Assembly (NCBI RefSeq): GCF_015353075.1
Contig: NZ_CP064187.1
Coordinates: 186,001 to 250,000 of the forward strand
DNA from: Rhizobium sp. 007
GTDB lineage: Bacteria > Pseudomonadota > Alphaproteobacteria > Rhizobiales > Rhizobiaceae
Reading direction: 5' to 3'
DNA length: 64,000 bases
Shown here: positions 25,753 through 34,338 of the stretch, piece after piece
How the letters are laid out: each line of letters begins with the position of its first letter
Position numbering within the stretch: the stretch's first letter is position 1
Notes under the pieces: generated by a model
Databases searched by the model: none
What the model was told of the DNA's origin: nothing
Seen by the model: only the letters and a program-made list of their open reading frames with translations
Position numbers and translations under genes: made by a program

Positions 25753-26328
25753 ATGATGGTATTCCCATACTTTGTCCCCCACGCGTCCTCGGCATCCAAC
25801 ACCAGGAAAGCCAGTGTGTTGGTCGCGGATCCGGAGATCGACGTTTTTTCCCCTCTTGTTACACGTCTCCTTTCTGAGGGACTGGCGGTTCGGCTGGCCA
25901 CGAGCGTTGCAGGAGCCAAGGCGCAGCTTGAAAACGACGTGCCCGATTTCGCACTGATTGAACTCAAATACGTTGACGGCAATGGTTTTGAGATTGTCGA
26001 AGCGTTGGCAAATCTAGGCACTACACGCGTCGTGGTCCAAAGTATCTACTGCAATATCAGCACGGCGGTCCGTGCCGTCAGAGAGGGAGCCAGTGACGTT
26101 TTGCCGAAACCGATGGAGGTCGATGTCGTGCTGGCCGTGCTGCTCGGACGAAATCTCGATTCGGTGCCGATACCCGATACGATTTCGCGGCCCGAGGCCG
26201 TTCGCATCGAGCATATTAAGAGAATTTACGCCATGTGCGGGGCGAACGTATCGCGCACTGCGCGCACGCTTTGTATGCATCGAAGAAGCCTCCAACGCAT
26301 CATGGCGCGGGATTCCTTCTCACTATAG
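25753..26328 (+). CDS. ActR/RegA/PrrA-type response regulator with Asp-to-Glu phosphoacceptor
   Basis: This 191-residue protein has a receiver domain (about 20-130) and a Fis-type HTH at the C-terminus (YAMCGANVSRTARTLCMHRR, SLQRIMAR), the layout of ActR/RegA redox regulators. The expected phosphoacceptor Asp is Glu70 in FALIELKYVDGNG. The acidic pair at the start is reduced to Ala25-Asp26, while the conserved Lys119 in LPKP is kept. Glu often mimics phospho-Asp, so the regulator may be constitutively active or phosphorylation-independent. It is divergent from the hybrid kinase. It is probably a diverged paralogue rather than the main ActR. Confidence 0.85.
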   Translation: MMVFPYFVPHASSASNTRKASVLVADPEIDVFSPLVTRLLSEGLAVRLATSVAGAKAQLENDVPDFALIELKYVDGNGFEIVEALANLGTTRVVVQSIYCNISTAVRAVREGASDVLPKPMEVDVVLAVLLGRNLDSVPIPDTISRPEAVRIEHIKRIYAMCGANVSRTARTLCMHRRSLQRIMARDSFSL

Positions 26329-26427
26329 ACACCTTGAGCTCAGCTGCCACCCCATGCGGCGTCTCGTATGATCGAGACGCCGCAGACAAAGATCGCGTTC
26401 GTCGTCAGCACGGAGCCCCGACCGCCT

Positions 26428-26500
26428 AGAGCAAATCCAGGAATAGTACGGATCGCTTTTCGGCCCGGAATTGCATAAAACAAAAAGATAGTTCAGCTGT
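26428..26500. repeat. Rhizobial dispersed intergenic repeat (RIME-like)
   Basis: AGAGCAAATCCAGGAATAG, then GGATCGCTTTTCGGCCCGGA and ATTGCATAAAACAAAAAGAT, resemble a small palindromic repeat that recurs in Rhizobiaceae intergenic regions (consensus starting GAGCAATTCCAGGAAAAG, from memory). This copy has several substitutions. Confidence 0.5.
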
Positions 26501-26814
26501 GGCGACTCCGTTTTGGCCGAAGCTGCACTAGCGATGGCGCTCCGGCACCTCTGCGCTCATGCCGACCACATTGGTGCGCTCATATCCCATCCCGCCGCCC
26601 GTACTTTTTGACAAGGGTTGGTCCCCCGAATCGCACGGCCATTGTCCCCCGACATCGCCATTGTTGATCATTCGCCTGCCATCTGTTCCTTCAGGCTTGT
26701 CTTCAACAACCCAAACTTGGCAGAGAGCACTTGTAACCGTGAACCCCGGCAAACCCACATGCCGTTCCATTCGGTCGGTCTTGAGCGCGCGACCTTGTCT
26801 GCCATGCGAGAGGT
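26501..26814. other. Region without a recognisable gene
   Basis: About 310 bases between the dispersed repeat and the terminator of the FixJ-type gene. Open frames on both strands lack ribosome sites and recognisable domains. Confidence 0.4.
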
Positions 26815-26845
26815 CCAAAAAGAAGCCTCCCGGGGGTTGGGAGGC
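26815..26845 (-). terminator. Rho-independent terminator of the FixJ-type gene
   Basis: On the minus strand GCCTCCC pairs with GGGAGGC (26845-26825) across a 7-base loop and is followed by TTCTTTTT. It lies about 145 bases beyond the stop of the response regulator gene at 26990. A G-rich stretch from about 26846 to 26989 separates the two. Confidence 0.65.
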
Positions 26846-26989
26846 TCAAGGCGGGCCGATCGGGGGCGATACGGCCTGGGAGGAGGAAGGAACCCGTACC
26901 ATAGAGGAGGGCTCCCGCCCGGGCTATTGGCCACCAGGAAGGATCGATTACCAATGAGGAGGGGGTGACCTATACGCGCGGCAAGACCT

Positions 26990-27622
26990 TTATGAGTGCG
27001 TTTGCGGCTTTCCCGGCGCGAGCATCAGCTTGTCAGCCATACGCGCCAGTTCGGGCAAGGACCTGGTACCCATCTTCTGCATGACCTGGCTGCGGTGAAC
27101 CTTCACGGTAATCTCGCTCACGCCTAGGTCGCCGGCAATCTGCTTGTTGAGTCGTCCGGTCACCACCAAAGCCATCACCTCGCGCTCCCGCGGGGTCAGG
27201 CTATCGAAACGCGCGCGCACCGTCGCCAATGCCTTTTCATTTTCAAGCCACACGCGGTCGCGCGCCAGGCCGACGTGAACGGCGTCGAGCAAATCCTGGT
27301 CTCGGAACGGTTTCGTCAGGAACTCGACCGCGCCCCCCTTCATCGCCTGGACAGACATGGGAATGTCGCCGTGCCCGGTGATGAAGACGATCGGCAGCTG
27401 AATATTTTCTCGTGACAGCTCGAGCTGAAAATCAAGACCGCTTTGTCCCGGAAGCCGGACATCGAGCACGAGACAGGTCGGTCCGTTGGGTCGTCCAGAC
27501 CTGAGGAAGTCGTCCACAGAGGTGAGGAGTTTCACGTCAAAACCGACGGAACGCAGCAGACTGCCAAGCGCCTCGCGGATATCCGGGTCATCATCGATGA
27601 CAATGACGGTTGCCTCGGTCAT
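26990..27622 (-). CDS. FixJ-family response regulator (receiver + LuxR HTH)
   Basis: This 210-residue protein has a receiver domain with acidic Asp10-Asp12, phosphoacceptor Asp54 (CLVLDVRLPGQSGLD), and Lys in FLTKPFRD. A LuxR-type HTH follows (about 140-200; LTPREREVMALVVTGRLNKQ, VSEITVKVHRSQVMQKM). FixJ-type regulators are commonly paired with the kinase/ATPase/GAF/PAS histidine kinases like the one at 19644, so this is a good candidate partner, but no operon link exists. Confidence 0.92.
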   Translation of the reverse strand: MTEATVIVIDDDPDIREALGSLLRSVGFDVKLLTSVDDFLRSGRPNGPTCLVLDVRLPGQSGLDFQLELSRENIQLPIVFITGHGDIPMSVQAMKGGAVEFLTKPFRDQDLLDAVHVGLARDRVWLENEKALATVRARFDSLTPREREVMALVVTGRLNKQIAGDLGVSEITVKVHRSQVMQKMGTRSLPELARMADKLMLAPGKPQTHS

Positions 27623-28268
27623 TGCCAGCGCCCCCCAAAGTCAACCGAAGCTTTAGGACGTACAGGATCTGCACCCACTGCAGCAGCAGCGGGCAAATCC
27701 CAACCAGCAGAGCGCCAATGACGCGATGAGAACACTCCTCCTCTCTCCTTCGTCGCTGCCGAAACGGAGTTTTTTCACACACCAGAATGCGCGCTAATTA
27801 CCTCGGCCACAAGGCTAAATGCGGGCTGCCCAAGAGAGCGCTTGGGCGTCCTGCGGTCTGCCATGGCGCGCCGATGCGCCACATGGCCGGCGTCTGCCGT
27901 CACAAGGGGACGCGCGGGGTGCCGCAAGTATCAGGGCGGCGTGAGGCAAGCAAACCTCAAGCACTAGCGACGCTGTGCCGAGTGAATCCGGCATTGATTG
28001 ATGAGACGTCAGCGATTGAGTTCGACCAGTCGCCGCACCTGGCCAAGCCGCAGCCAAAGCTCCTGGTGGCCGCGCGGCTGTCCGGCCATTTCGCCACCCT
28101 TCCGCGCGTCACAGTCGAGACCTTCCTCGCACCGCCGACTAGCCCGACGCGCGCCTGGCGCCGCTTTCGCAGGGCGCGTCGATCTCAAAATTACATCGAC
28201 TGTCTCATCCCCATGTTGCGGGCGCTCCTGGGCAGATACCGCACTCGTTGCCGCAAGCCTCACACAAT
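27623..28268. other. Intergenic region without a recognisable gene
   Basis: About 645 bases separate two divergent response-regulator genes. Frames exist on both strands, including 165 codons plus and 84 codons minus, but none has a ribosome site, domain or plausible composition. I treat the region as regulatory or degraded. Confidence 0.4.
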
Positions 28269-28284
28269 CTATACGATCGTATAG
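28269..28284. promoter_or_regulatory. Perfect 16-bp palindrome upstream of the lone receiver gene
   Basis: CTATACGATCGTATAG is a perfect dyad about 100 bases before the receiver gene. Its size and symmetry fit a dimeric regulator site; which protein binds is unknown. Confidence 0.45.
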
Positions 28285-28385
28285 CTTGCGATGCCTTTGT
28301 CGCCGTTAGATACTAAATCCATCCAGTCAAGCGCGCCACAACGCTCATTCGGTACGACGCCGATCGGCGAAGTCGGGAGGCGGCA

Positions 28386-28781
28386 GTGTCTACCAAGAAA
28401 CCTCTGATTGCGATCGTCGATGACGACGAGTCGATGCGCGAGGCTATCAAGGGGCTCATGAGGTCGATGGGATTTGACGCCGAGACCTTTTCATCCGCGG
28501 ATGATTTCTTGAGATTCCCCCATATCCGCCGCACGGCCTGCCTTGTGACGGACATCAACATGCCCGGAATGAGCGGGCTCGATCTGCACCGCCGGCTCGT
28601 CGCGCTGGGCAAGAGCATTCCGACTGTTCTGATCACCGCCTTTCCGGAAAAGAATGTGCGCGCGTCTGCGTTGGGCGCGGACATCGTCGGCTGCCTGACA
28701 AAACCGTTTGGCGAACAGGTTTTGCTTGATTGCATCCGTTCTGCGCTGGCTCTCAGTAGCGAGGGCGAAAGCGGTTCATGA
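28386..28781 (+). CDS. Single-domain FixJ-type response regulator
   Basis: This 131-residue stand-alone receiver has the acidic cluster Asp12-Asp14, phosphoacceptor Asp56 (CLVTDINMPGMSGLDL), Thr in VLITAF, and Lys in CLTKPFG. No output domain follows the receiver, so it should act by protein interaction, for example as a phosphate sink or adaptor for the nearby histidine kinase. The start ATG could be a few codons away. The sequence is close in style to the FixJ-type regulator at 26990. Confidence 0.9.
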   Translation: MSTKKPLIAIVDDDESMREAIKGLMRSMGFDAETFSSADDFLRFPHIRRTACLVTDINMPGMSGLDLHRRLVALGKSIPTVLITAFPEKNVRASALGADIVGCLTKPFGEQVLLDCIRSALALSSEGESGS

Positions 28782-28961
28782 GGTCGCAAAGACCACTCCT
28801 AGGCAAAGCGCGCTGCACCTCCACTTCAATCCGGGGTCCAACGGCTTCGACGTAACCACGACCTCTGGGCTTCGATCCGCCGCAGCAGGTCAAGAAAACT
28901 CAGGCGAGAGGCGGTACCAACTGGCGGGGGCGGGAACGCTAGGGATCAAAGCGCATCCAAC

Positions 28962-30281
28962 CTAAAGCCACCCCCCTGAAAATCCTGCATGTCGCAATCC
29001 GATCACCAGAGGCTTGCATCGACGCATGATGTTCCAGAGCAAACCGGTTCGATAGTTTTCGATCATCAGCACCACCGGGCCTTGGTCAATGCCAAAGTGA
29101 TAGGGACTCACCCACCATCCGGTCGGACTGTTTTCCACGGCATAGGTCTGGTTGAACGACGGTTTGAAACCGTAAAGGCGCGTCATGCCGAGCTTCATTC
29201 GCGCAAAGTTGCGAACAGTCGGCACGACGATCTCCGGCGCGAACGGCAGCGAGGCGACAACGGCCCATGGCGCGACGGTGCCATCGTCAGGTCCGAAGGG
29301 CGCGCCACGGGCGATGTAGTCGAAGAACTCCCGGTCGACGCCATTGATCGCCCGCTTACCCCAACCTGGTCCGTCGCAGGCGGTAAACCCCCAACAATAT
29401 TCCCCGTAGCCCGCAAAACGCATTGGGTTGCGAATTGCATATTCCTGCTGCACGAATGATGCCTGCCGGCTGTTTTCAAAGTAGTCGCTGTGGTGCTGGC
29501 GCATGAACTCGTCACGAATGCCTCGAAAGTCTACCCACATGTGCGACAACTGGTGGGTAAAAAGCGGCCCCGAATAAAGCAATTCGCGACCATAGATGTT
29601 TCTCCATTCATAGCTCGCGGTGTAGGCGGCGTAACTCTCCGGAGGCAGTGGATGGGTTGGCGATCCCAACCCGAGAATGTACAGCAGCAGACCCTCATCG
29701 TAACCGCGCCAACGATAGGGAATAAACCCGCTTTCCGGGTGCCAGCCATGCGTCAAAGTGGGGCCGCCATCGCAAGCCCACATCCAGTCGGCTCGCTCGT
29801 AAAGCGCCGTCGCAAGCTGGCGGATTTCTGCCTCATCGACCGTATCGCCGTCAAAATAGGTCGCTGCGGTCAGGGCTCCGGCGAACAGGAAAGCCGAATC
29901 GATGGTGGACAATTCGCATTGCCAGGCCCGGCGGCCCGTTTCGATGTCCAGAAAATGATAAAAAAAGCCCATGTACCCGGATGCGTCGGGCTCTGGCCCC
30001 TGCGGGCATTCCATCAAAAACCGCATTCGCTTGCGGGTGATCTTTGCAGCGAATTCGCGGATGATTACCCCGCGCTCGACAACAACGGGGATTGTCGCCA
30101 GGGCCATGCCAATTGCCGCGATGCTTGCCGGGGCATTCGGTTCGGTTTTGTCGCGAACCAGACCGTTGTCCGGGTTCGTGCATTGGAGATAGTAAAGCAA
30201 GGTGGTGAATTGCAGCCGCCCCAGATCCTGGTCGGTTGGCAAACGGTCGAAGGCGCGGTCGGTCGACATGATTTCGGGCAT
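28962..30281 (-). CDS. Glycoamylase-family protein (PF10091-like, related to GH144)
   Basis: This 439-residue protein is an (alpha/alpha)6-barrel type glycosidase by its motifs: YYLQCTNPDNGLVRDKT near the N-terminus, RRAWQCELSTIDSAFLFAGA, WHPESGFIPYRWRGYDEG, TACDGPGWG and the closing GPVVLMIENYRTGLLW. PF10091 proteins include endo-beta-1,2-glucanases and the middle domain of cyclic beta-1,2-glucan synthases. There is no signal peptide, so a cytoplasmic role in glucan turnover is possible. A GH94-like remnant ends 5 bases upstream of its start, so the two were perhaps once one operon. Confidence 0.85.
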   Translation of the reverse strand: MPEIMSTDRAFDRLPTDQDLGRLQFTTLLYYLQCTNPDNGLVRDKTEPNAPASIAAIGMALATIPVVVERGVIIREFAAKITRKRMRFLMECPQGPEPDASGYMGFFYHFLDIETGRRAWQCELSTIDSAFLFAGALTAATYFDGDTVDEAEIRQLATALYERADWMWACDGGPTLTHGWHPESGFIPYRWRGYDEGLLLYILGLGSPTHPLPPESYAAYTASYEWRNIYGRELLYSGPLFTHQLSHMWVDFRGIRDEFMRQHHSDYFENSRQASFVQQEYAIRNPMRFAGYGEYCWGFTACDGPGWGKRAINGVDREFFDYIARGAPFGPDDGTVAPWAVVASLPFAPEIVVPTVRNFARMKLGMTRLYGFKPSFNQTYAVENSPTGWWVSPYHFGIDQGPVVLMIENYRTGLLWNIMRRCKPLVIGLRHAGFSGGWL

Positions 30282-30286
30282 GATTG

Positions 30287-30660
30287 CTAACCCACTATGA
30301 CGCGGATGTCGTGCGTGTCCCCGTCTTCACTAAGCCGCACATTTCTGTCCGCCATCGGTCTTTCGTCCAGTATGACGGCCCCCACTCCTCGACCGATCCC
30401 CTCTGAGTTATCGAAACCGATACGGTACGTCGCCAATCCATCTTTGTGTCAATAAAGCTGCTAGGTCGAACAACTGGCGGGAACTCAAGGTTCCCAATGC
30501 CTCGGCTCGTCAACAAGCGCTGGCGCGGATCGGCCGAAATCGTTGCAAATGACTTCAGAACAGGGAGGAAAAACCAGCCGATCCAAACACTCCCACCGTT
30601 GCCTTCGGCGCTGACTTTCATCTTTCCAATCCTATCAGCCGGGTCTCCAAACTGGAATAG
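30287..30660 (-). pseudogene. GH94-like glycoside phosphorylase C-terminal remnant
   Basis: Two frames together look like the end of a GH94 or cyclic-glucan-synthase C-terminus: GNGGSVWIGWFFLPVLKSFA in one frame, then YRIGFDNSEGIGRGVGAVIL and DERPMADRNVRLSEDGDTHD in another. The latter ends IRVIVG-stop, a typical GH94 tail. A stop in the second frame just upstream shows that a frameshift separates them. It lies directly before the glycoamylase gene, which fits a shared beta-1,2-glucan theme. Confidence 0.5.
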
Positions 30661-30904
30661 CCACTGCGACCTCCGCCAAAGCCTCGCAGGATAAGGCTTC
30701 CTGCGCATCTGTAATCCCCCCACCGAGGAAGTTTAAGCGCGATAGATTCCGGCAATCTGGTGGAGCGGGTTAAACCAAAGGCGGAAATGAGCATGCCTAG
30801 AATTCAGAAAGTCTTCCGCAAGTATTATGGACCGAGATAACGCTTGGGACTAGCTTCAAAGGTGCCAACTGAAGGGAAATGCCCGCAACCAAAGGAAGCA
30901 CAGT

Positions 30905-31132
30905 ATGACTGATATGCTGGAGCAAAATGATCCTGCCATCGAAGAACTGATGAAAGACGCAATAACCAGTTACATGCTGGACAGTTTCGAAGTCGAGGAT
31001 CGGTTGAAGGCAGCCGTCCAGAAGATCGCCGTGGAACTGCTTGCTGAAGAGCTGGCTGCTTTGAGGGAGAAGGCTGCGAAGGCCAAGTCGTCGTATACCC
31101 AGGTCGGAGATATGTTGACAGCAGCGGCTTAA
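30905..31132 (+). CDS. Small acidic helical protein, unknown
   Basis: This 75-residue product is rich in Glu, Ala and Leu (MLEQNDPAIEELMKDAITSY, AVELLAEELAALREKAAKAK with one residue change), so it is probably alpha-helical with coiled-coil character. AAGGAAG precedes the ATG. I know no family. It stands alone between the glucan cluster and the TetR gene. Confidence 0.55.
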   Translation: MTDMLEQNDPAIEELMKDAITSYMLDSFEVEDRLKAAVQKIAVELLAEELAALREKAAKAKSSYTQVGDMLTAAA

Positions 31133-31302
31133 GGCTAAGGTCGGTCGGATATTTCCCAGGTCTACGAGCGCAGCACCCCAATCCCGGGCAATTTGATTTG
31201 AGTGCGGAAATCACCCGCTCGGTCGCCAGCAAAACATCAGCCCCAATACAAGCATCCTCGCCAAAATGTCAGCTGGTTACCGAGCGCGAGGCTTGGGACG
31301 TT

Positions 31303-31989
31303 TTATTCGGCGGGCCGAGGTCCTACCCACACGCCCGCTGGTATCGCGGGGATACTATTCGCCAATCCGTCGAGCATGCCTTGCAAGACGCTCTCCGTCA
31401 GCGCCTCCATCTTGTCGTTGGGGCCGACGAGGCGGTCTACCAGCAGCAAAGTGAGACCATGCATTTGCGACCAGAAAATTAGAATAGCACCGTCAATCTT
31501 CCGCGTATTTGCGGCCGTGTTCGGAATGAGCCGCCCGAGCGCCCCGTCGCTTATCGCGTCCACCAGAAGCGCTTTCATGTTCTCTGCCGCAGTTCTTTCG
31601 ACAGCAGGGCGCCCATTGTCCTGACCGGTAAGATAGCCGCCGAACATCAATCTGTAGAGCGCAGGATTGTTGACGCCGCCGGAAACGTAAGCGCGCGCTA
31701 TAGCTGCCAGCCGCTCGCGCGGACTGTCGAGTTCTTTCGTCGCGGCGGTCATCTGCTTTGCAAGGAGCTCGAACCCTACCGCCGAGACGGCCGCCAGCAA
31801 TTCACGCTTGTCGGCGAAATGTTTGTAAGGGGCGTTATGACTGACGCCCGCGCGACGGGCGAGCTCCCGAAGCGAGAACTCTGTGCTTTGGGATTCGCTG
31901 AGGACATCGAGTGCGGCCCCGACGATCGCCCTGTGCAGGTCACCATGGTGGTAGGGGCGCGTCTCTGTGCTGGACATGTCTTTGGTCAT
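31303..31989 (-). CDS. TetR/AcrR-family regulator of the RND efflux operon
   Basis: The product of about 228 residues has a TetR HTH near the N-terminus (EFSLRELARRAGVSHNAPYK, HFADKRELLAAV) and a WHG-type C-terminal domain. I use the ATG at 31989; ATG 31977 and a longer frame to 32037 are alternatives, but the latter would start inside the operator. It is divergent from the efflux genes, with dyads between, so it is their likely repressor. Confidence 0.9.
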   Translation of the reverse strand: MTKDMSSTETRPYHHGDLHRAIVGAALDVLSESQSTEFSLRELARRAGVSHNAPYKHFADKRELLAAVSAVGFELLAKQMTAATKELDSPRERLAAIARAYVSGGVNNPALYRLMFGGYLTGQDNGRPAVERTAAENMKALLVDAISDGALGRLIPNTAANTRKIDGAILIFWSQMHGLTLLLVDRLVGPNDKMEALTESVLQGMLDGLANSIPAIPAGVWVGPRPAE

Positions 31990-32009
31990 GATCGTCCATT
32001 TAGGTTTAT

Positions 32010-32084
32010 AAGTTGCGCGTGTCAACTTTTTACGCAAACGATGTTGACAATGCCCACTCTAACCCTTAAGTGGGCGATGTCAAC
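32010..32084. promoter_or_regulatory. Operators between the TetR gene and the RND operon
   Basis: AAGTTG-N7-CAACTT (32010-32028) lies beside a long imperfect dyad, ATGTTGACAATGCCCACT / AGTGGGCGATGTCAACAT (32041-32084, 18-base arms with 2 mismatches). TTGACA near 32044 could be a -35 box. The layout fits repression of both divergent genes. Confidence 0.6.
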
Positions 32085-32174
32085 ATCGGGCGATGGCCCA
32101 TTACACGCATCAGATTGGAGACTGCGACGAACAGCGCAGCTCTCTTTTGGTCGCAAACCGTACCGGAGAAAAAA

Positions 32175-33239
32175 ATGCAGTCCTTTCGATTGCTGGGAAT
32201 TGGTCTCGCCTGTGCATGTCTGGCTGCTTGCGAAGACAAAGCCGAAGTGGCGCCGCCGCCGCAGCAAGTGCGCGTCGTTGCGGCTGCCGAGGCTCAGTAT
32301 CAACAGGGTGCGGAAATCACCGGTGAGGTGAAGGCGAGAGTTCAGAGTGAACTCTCCTTTCGCGTCAGTGGTCGGGTTCTTGAGAGAAAGGTCGACGTTG
32401 GATCGCATGTTCGCGCCGGCGACGTCCTTGCCCGGCTCAACGACACGGAACAACAGGCGGACGTGCGCGTCTCCCGCGCGGCACTGGAATCGGCGCAGGC
32501 CGTTGTCAGACAAAAGACATTGGCTTTCGAGCGATCAAGGTCGCTCCTGCGGTCACAGGCAGTTCCGCGGGCGATCTTTGATGATGCCCAAAAGGAACTG
32601 CTGAGTGCGCAGGCTTCCTTGGAGGTCGCCGAGGCCGCGCTCGCGACGGCCGAGGACGCGCTGTCCTACACGGAGTTGAAGTCCGCCGCAGACGGAATCA
32701 TCACGGCGCGCAGCATAGAAGAAGGGCAGGTGGTGTCTGCAGCACAGTCCGCCTTTACGCTCGCCCACGACGGCCCGCGAGACGCGGTATTTGATGTCTT
32801 CGAGGCATTCTTTCTGGATGGCCCGCCGCTGACCGACGTGGATGTCGCGCGAGTGACGGACCGCGCGCTCGACGTGCACGCCAAGATTCGGGAGGTCTCT
32901 CCCGTGATAGACGCAAAAGCCGGCACAATCCGGATCAAGGTGGGGCTCCAGGAGGCCGCGCTATGGCCGCTCGGCACGCCGGTGGTAGGCAAGCTCCGTT
33001 CACCGCCGCGCCAGGGGATCGCTTTGCCCTATACCGCGATCGCGTCCGCCAAAGGCGAACCAGCCGTATGGCTGGTCAACCCCGAAAACCGCTCCGTTTC
33101 GCTCCGCAAGATATCGGTCGGCCGTTACCGCCAAAGCAATTTCGTCGTGACCAGCGGCGTCGCGCCGCACGACCTGATCGTCACCGAAGGCGGAAAGTTC
33201 CTCAAGGAAGGCCAGGCAGTCGCCTGGGAAGGCAAGTGA
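32175..33239 (+). CDS. RND efflux periplasmic adaptor (membrane fusion lipoprotein)
   Basis: The 354-residue product has a lipoprotein signal (LAAC, Cys19). It has a lipoyl/barrel-sandwich half (VSGRVLERKVDVGSHVRAGD), an alpha-hairpin (about 90-160) and a beta-barrel. GGAG lies upstream of ATG 32175; the longer frame from 32070 lies over the operator. It is the first of two adaptor genes, and a TolC-type outer channel gene is not in the operon. Confidence 0.9.
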   Translation: MQSFRLLGIGLACACLAACEDKAEVAPPPQQVRVVAAAEAQYQQGAEITGEVKARVQSELSFRVSGRVLERKVDVGSHVRAGDVLARLNDTEQQADVRVSRAALESAQAVVRQKTLAFERSRSLLRSQAVPRAIFDDAQKELLSAQASLEVAEAALATAEDALSYTELKSAADGIITARSIEEGQVVSAAQSAFTLAHDGPRDAVFDVFEAFFLDGPPLTDVDVARVTDRALDVHAKIREVSPVIDAKAGTIRIKVGLQEAALWPLGTPVVGKLRSPPRQGIALPYTAIASAKGEPAVWLVNPENRSVSLRKISVGRYRQSNFVVTSGVAPHDLIVTEGGKFLKEGQAVAWEGK

Positions 33240-33240
33240 G

Positions 33241-34338
33241 ATGACCCTCAACCGCATATGCACCTCTCTTCCACTTATTCTATCAGTCTCCCTGCTTGTC
33301 GGCTGCGACCAAAGCTCGGTTGCAGGAGAGCAGGCAGGTCCCCGTCCTGTCAAAGTTGTCATCGCTGCGGCCGAACGGGACCAAGCGGCAAGCTTGCCTG
33401 GCGTCGTGCGAGCCCGCATCGAGACCGATCTGGCGTTCCGGACTCTCGGGCGGATGGTGTCTCGCAAGGTCGATGTTGGCGACCTGGTCCACAAGGGCGA
33501 TGTCCTTGCGGAGATCGATCCTCTCAGTCTGCAGCTCGTGGTCAAGAGCGCGGAAGCCGATCTGCGCAACGCCCAGGCCCAGTTGGAGAACGCCGCGACG
33601 ACCGAAATGCGCAAGCGAAGGCTCGTCCAGAGCAATGCAGCCAGCATTGCCGATCACGATCTTGCCGAACAGCAGCTCAAGTCGGCTGCAGCCAATGCTG
33701 CGAAAGCAACGGCCAGCCTTGCCAAGGCGCATGAGCAGCTTGGCTACTCCGAGCTGAGGGCCGAGTTCGATGGCGTCGTCACCGCCACGTTCGGAGAAAT
33801 GGGCCAGACCGTCTCGGCGGGCCAGCCTGTCTTGAAGCTGGCACGCCTGGAGCAGCGCGACGTGGTCGTCGACGTTCCGGAGGCGCAGTTCAGCAATATT
33901 CGCCTGGACGACCGCTTTAATGTCGCCCTTCAGCTTGACAGCAGGATTCGAGCCATTGGTGTCGTCCGCGAGATCGCGCCTCAGGCCGATCCGAATACCC
34001 GCACCTATCGGCTGAAGGTCGCCATCGATCGTGCGCCGGACATCTTCCGTCTCGGCGCAGTGGTCACCGCAACACCGTTTGCCGAAGAAAGGAAGCAGGC
34101 GATCGCGCTGCCAGTCTCCGCTATCCGCAGCGAAGGCGGTGCCAGCCACGTATGGGTGGTGGATCGGTCGCTAGCCACAGTCACCCCGAGGCCGGTTCAG
34201 CTCGATGGCCGGGCGTCCGACGCCCGCTCCGTCCGGGTTCTGTCCGGTCTGCGGGAGGGAGAAGAAGTCGTCATCGCCGGAGTCAATGAACTTGCCGATG
34301 GACAGAAGGTGAAACTCGAACAGGAGCCACGCCCGTGA
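33241..34338 (+). CDS. Second RND efflux periplasmic adaptor (membrane fusion lipoprotein)
   Basis: The 365-residue product has a lipobox LLVGC (Cys22). It repeats the adaptor layout: RTLGRMVSRKVDVGDLVHKG, a coiled hairpin rich in Ala/Gln/Glu, then YSELRAEFDGVV and the barrel. It starts one base after the first adaptor stop. Identity with the first adaptor is visible mainly in the lipoyl halves, so they are old paralogues that may form a mixed hexamer. Confidence 0.9.
   Translation: MTLNRICTSLPLILSVSLLVGCDQSSVAGEQAGPRPVKVVIAAAERDQAASLPGVVRARIETDLAFRTLGRMVSRKVDVGDLVHKGDVLAEIDPLSLQLVVKSAEADLRNAQAQLENAATTEMRKRRLVQSNAASIADHDLAEQQLKSAAANAAKATASLAKAHEQLGYSELRAEFDGVVTATFGEMGQTVSAGQPVLKLARLEQRDVVVDVPEAQFSNIRLDDRFNVALQLDSRIRAIGVVREIAPQADPNTRTYRLKVAIDRAPDIFRLGAVVTATPFAEERKQAIALPVSAIRSEGGASHVWVVDRSLATVTPRPVQLDGRASDARSVRVLSGLREGEEVVIAGVNELADGQKVKLEQEPRP

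Noticed and set aside
27591..27782. 63-codon minus-strand frame with a hydrophobic stretch upstream of the FixJ-type gene
   Set aside because: It starts with GTG, overlaps the regulator start in another frame, and has no ribosome site. The hydrophobic run could be chance.
27787..28284. 165-codon plus-strand frame in the long gene-free stretch
   Set aside because: Irregular composition, many Arg/Pro/Cys, no ribosome site and no family; it also ends inside the palindrome.
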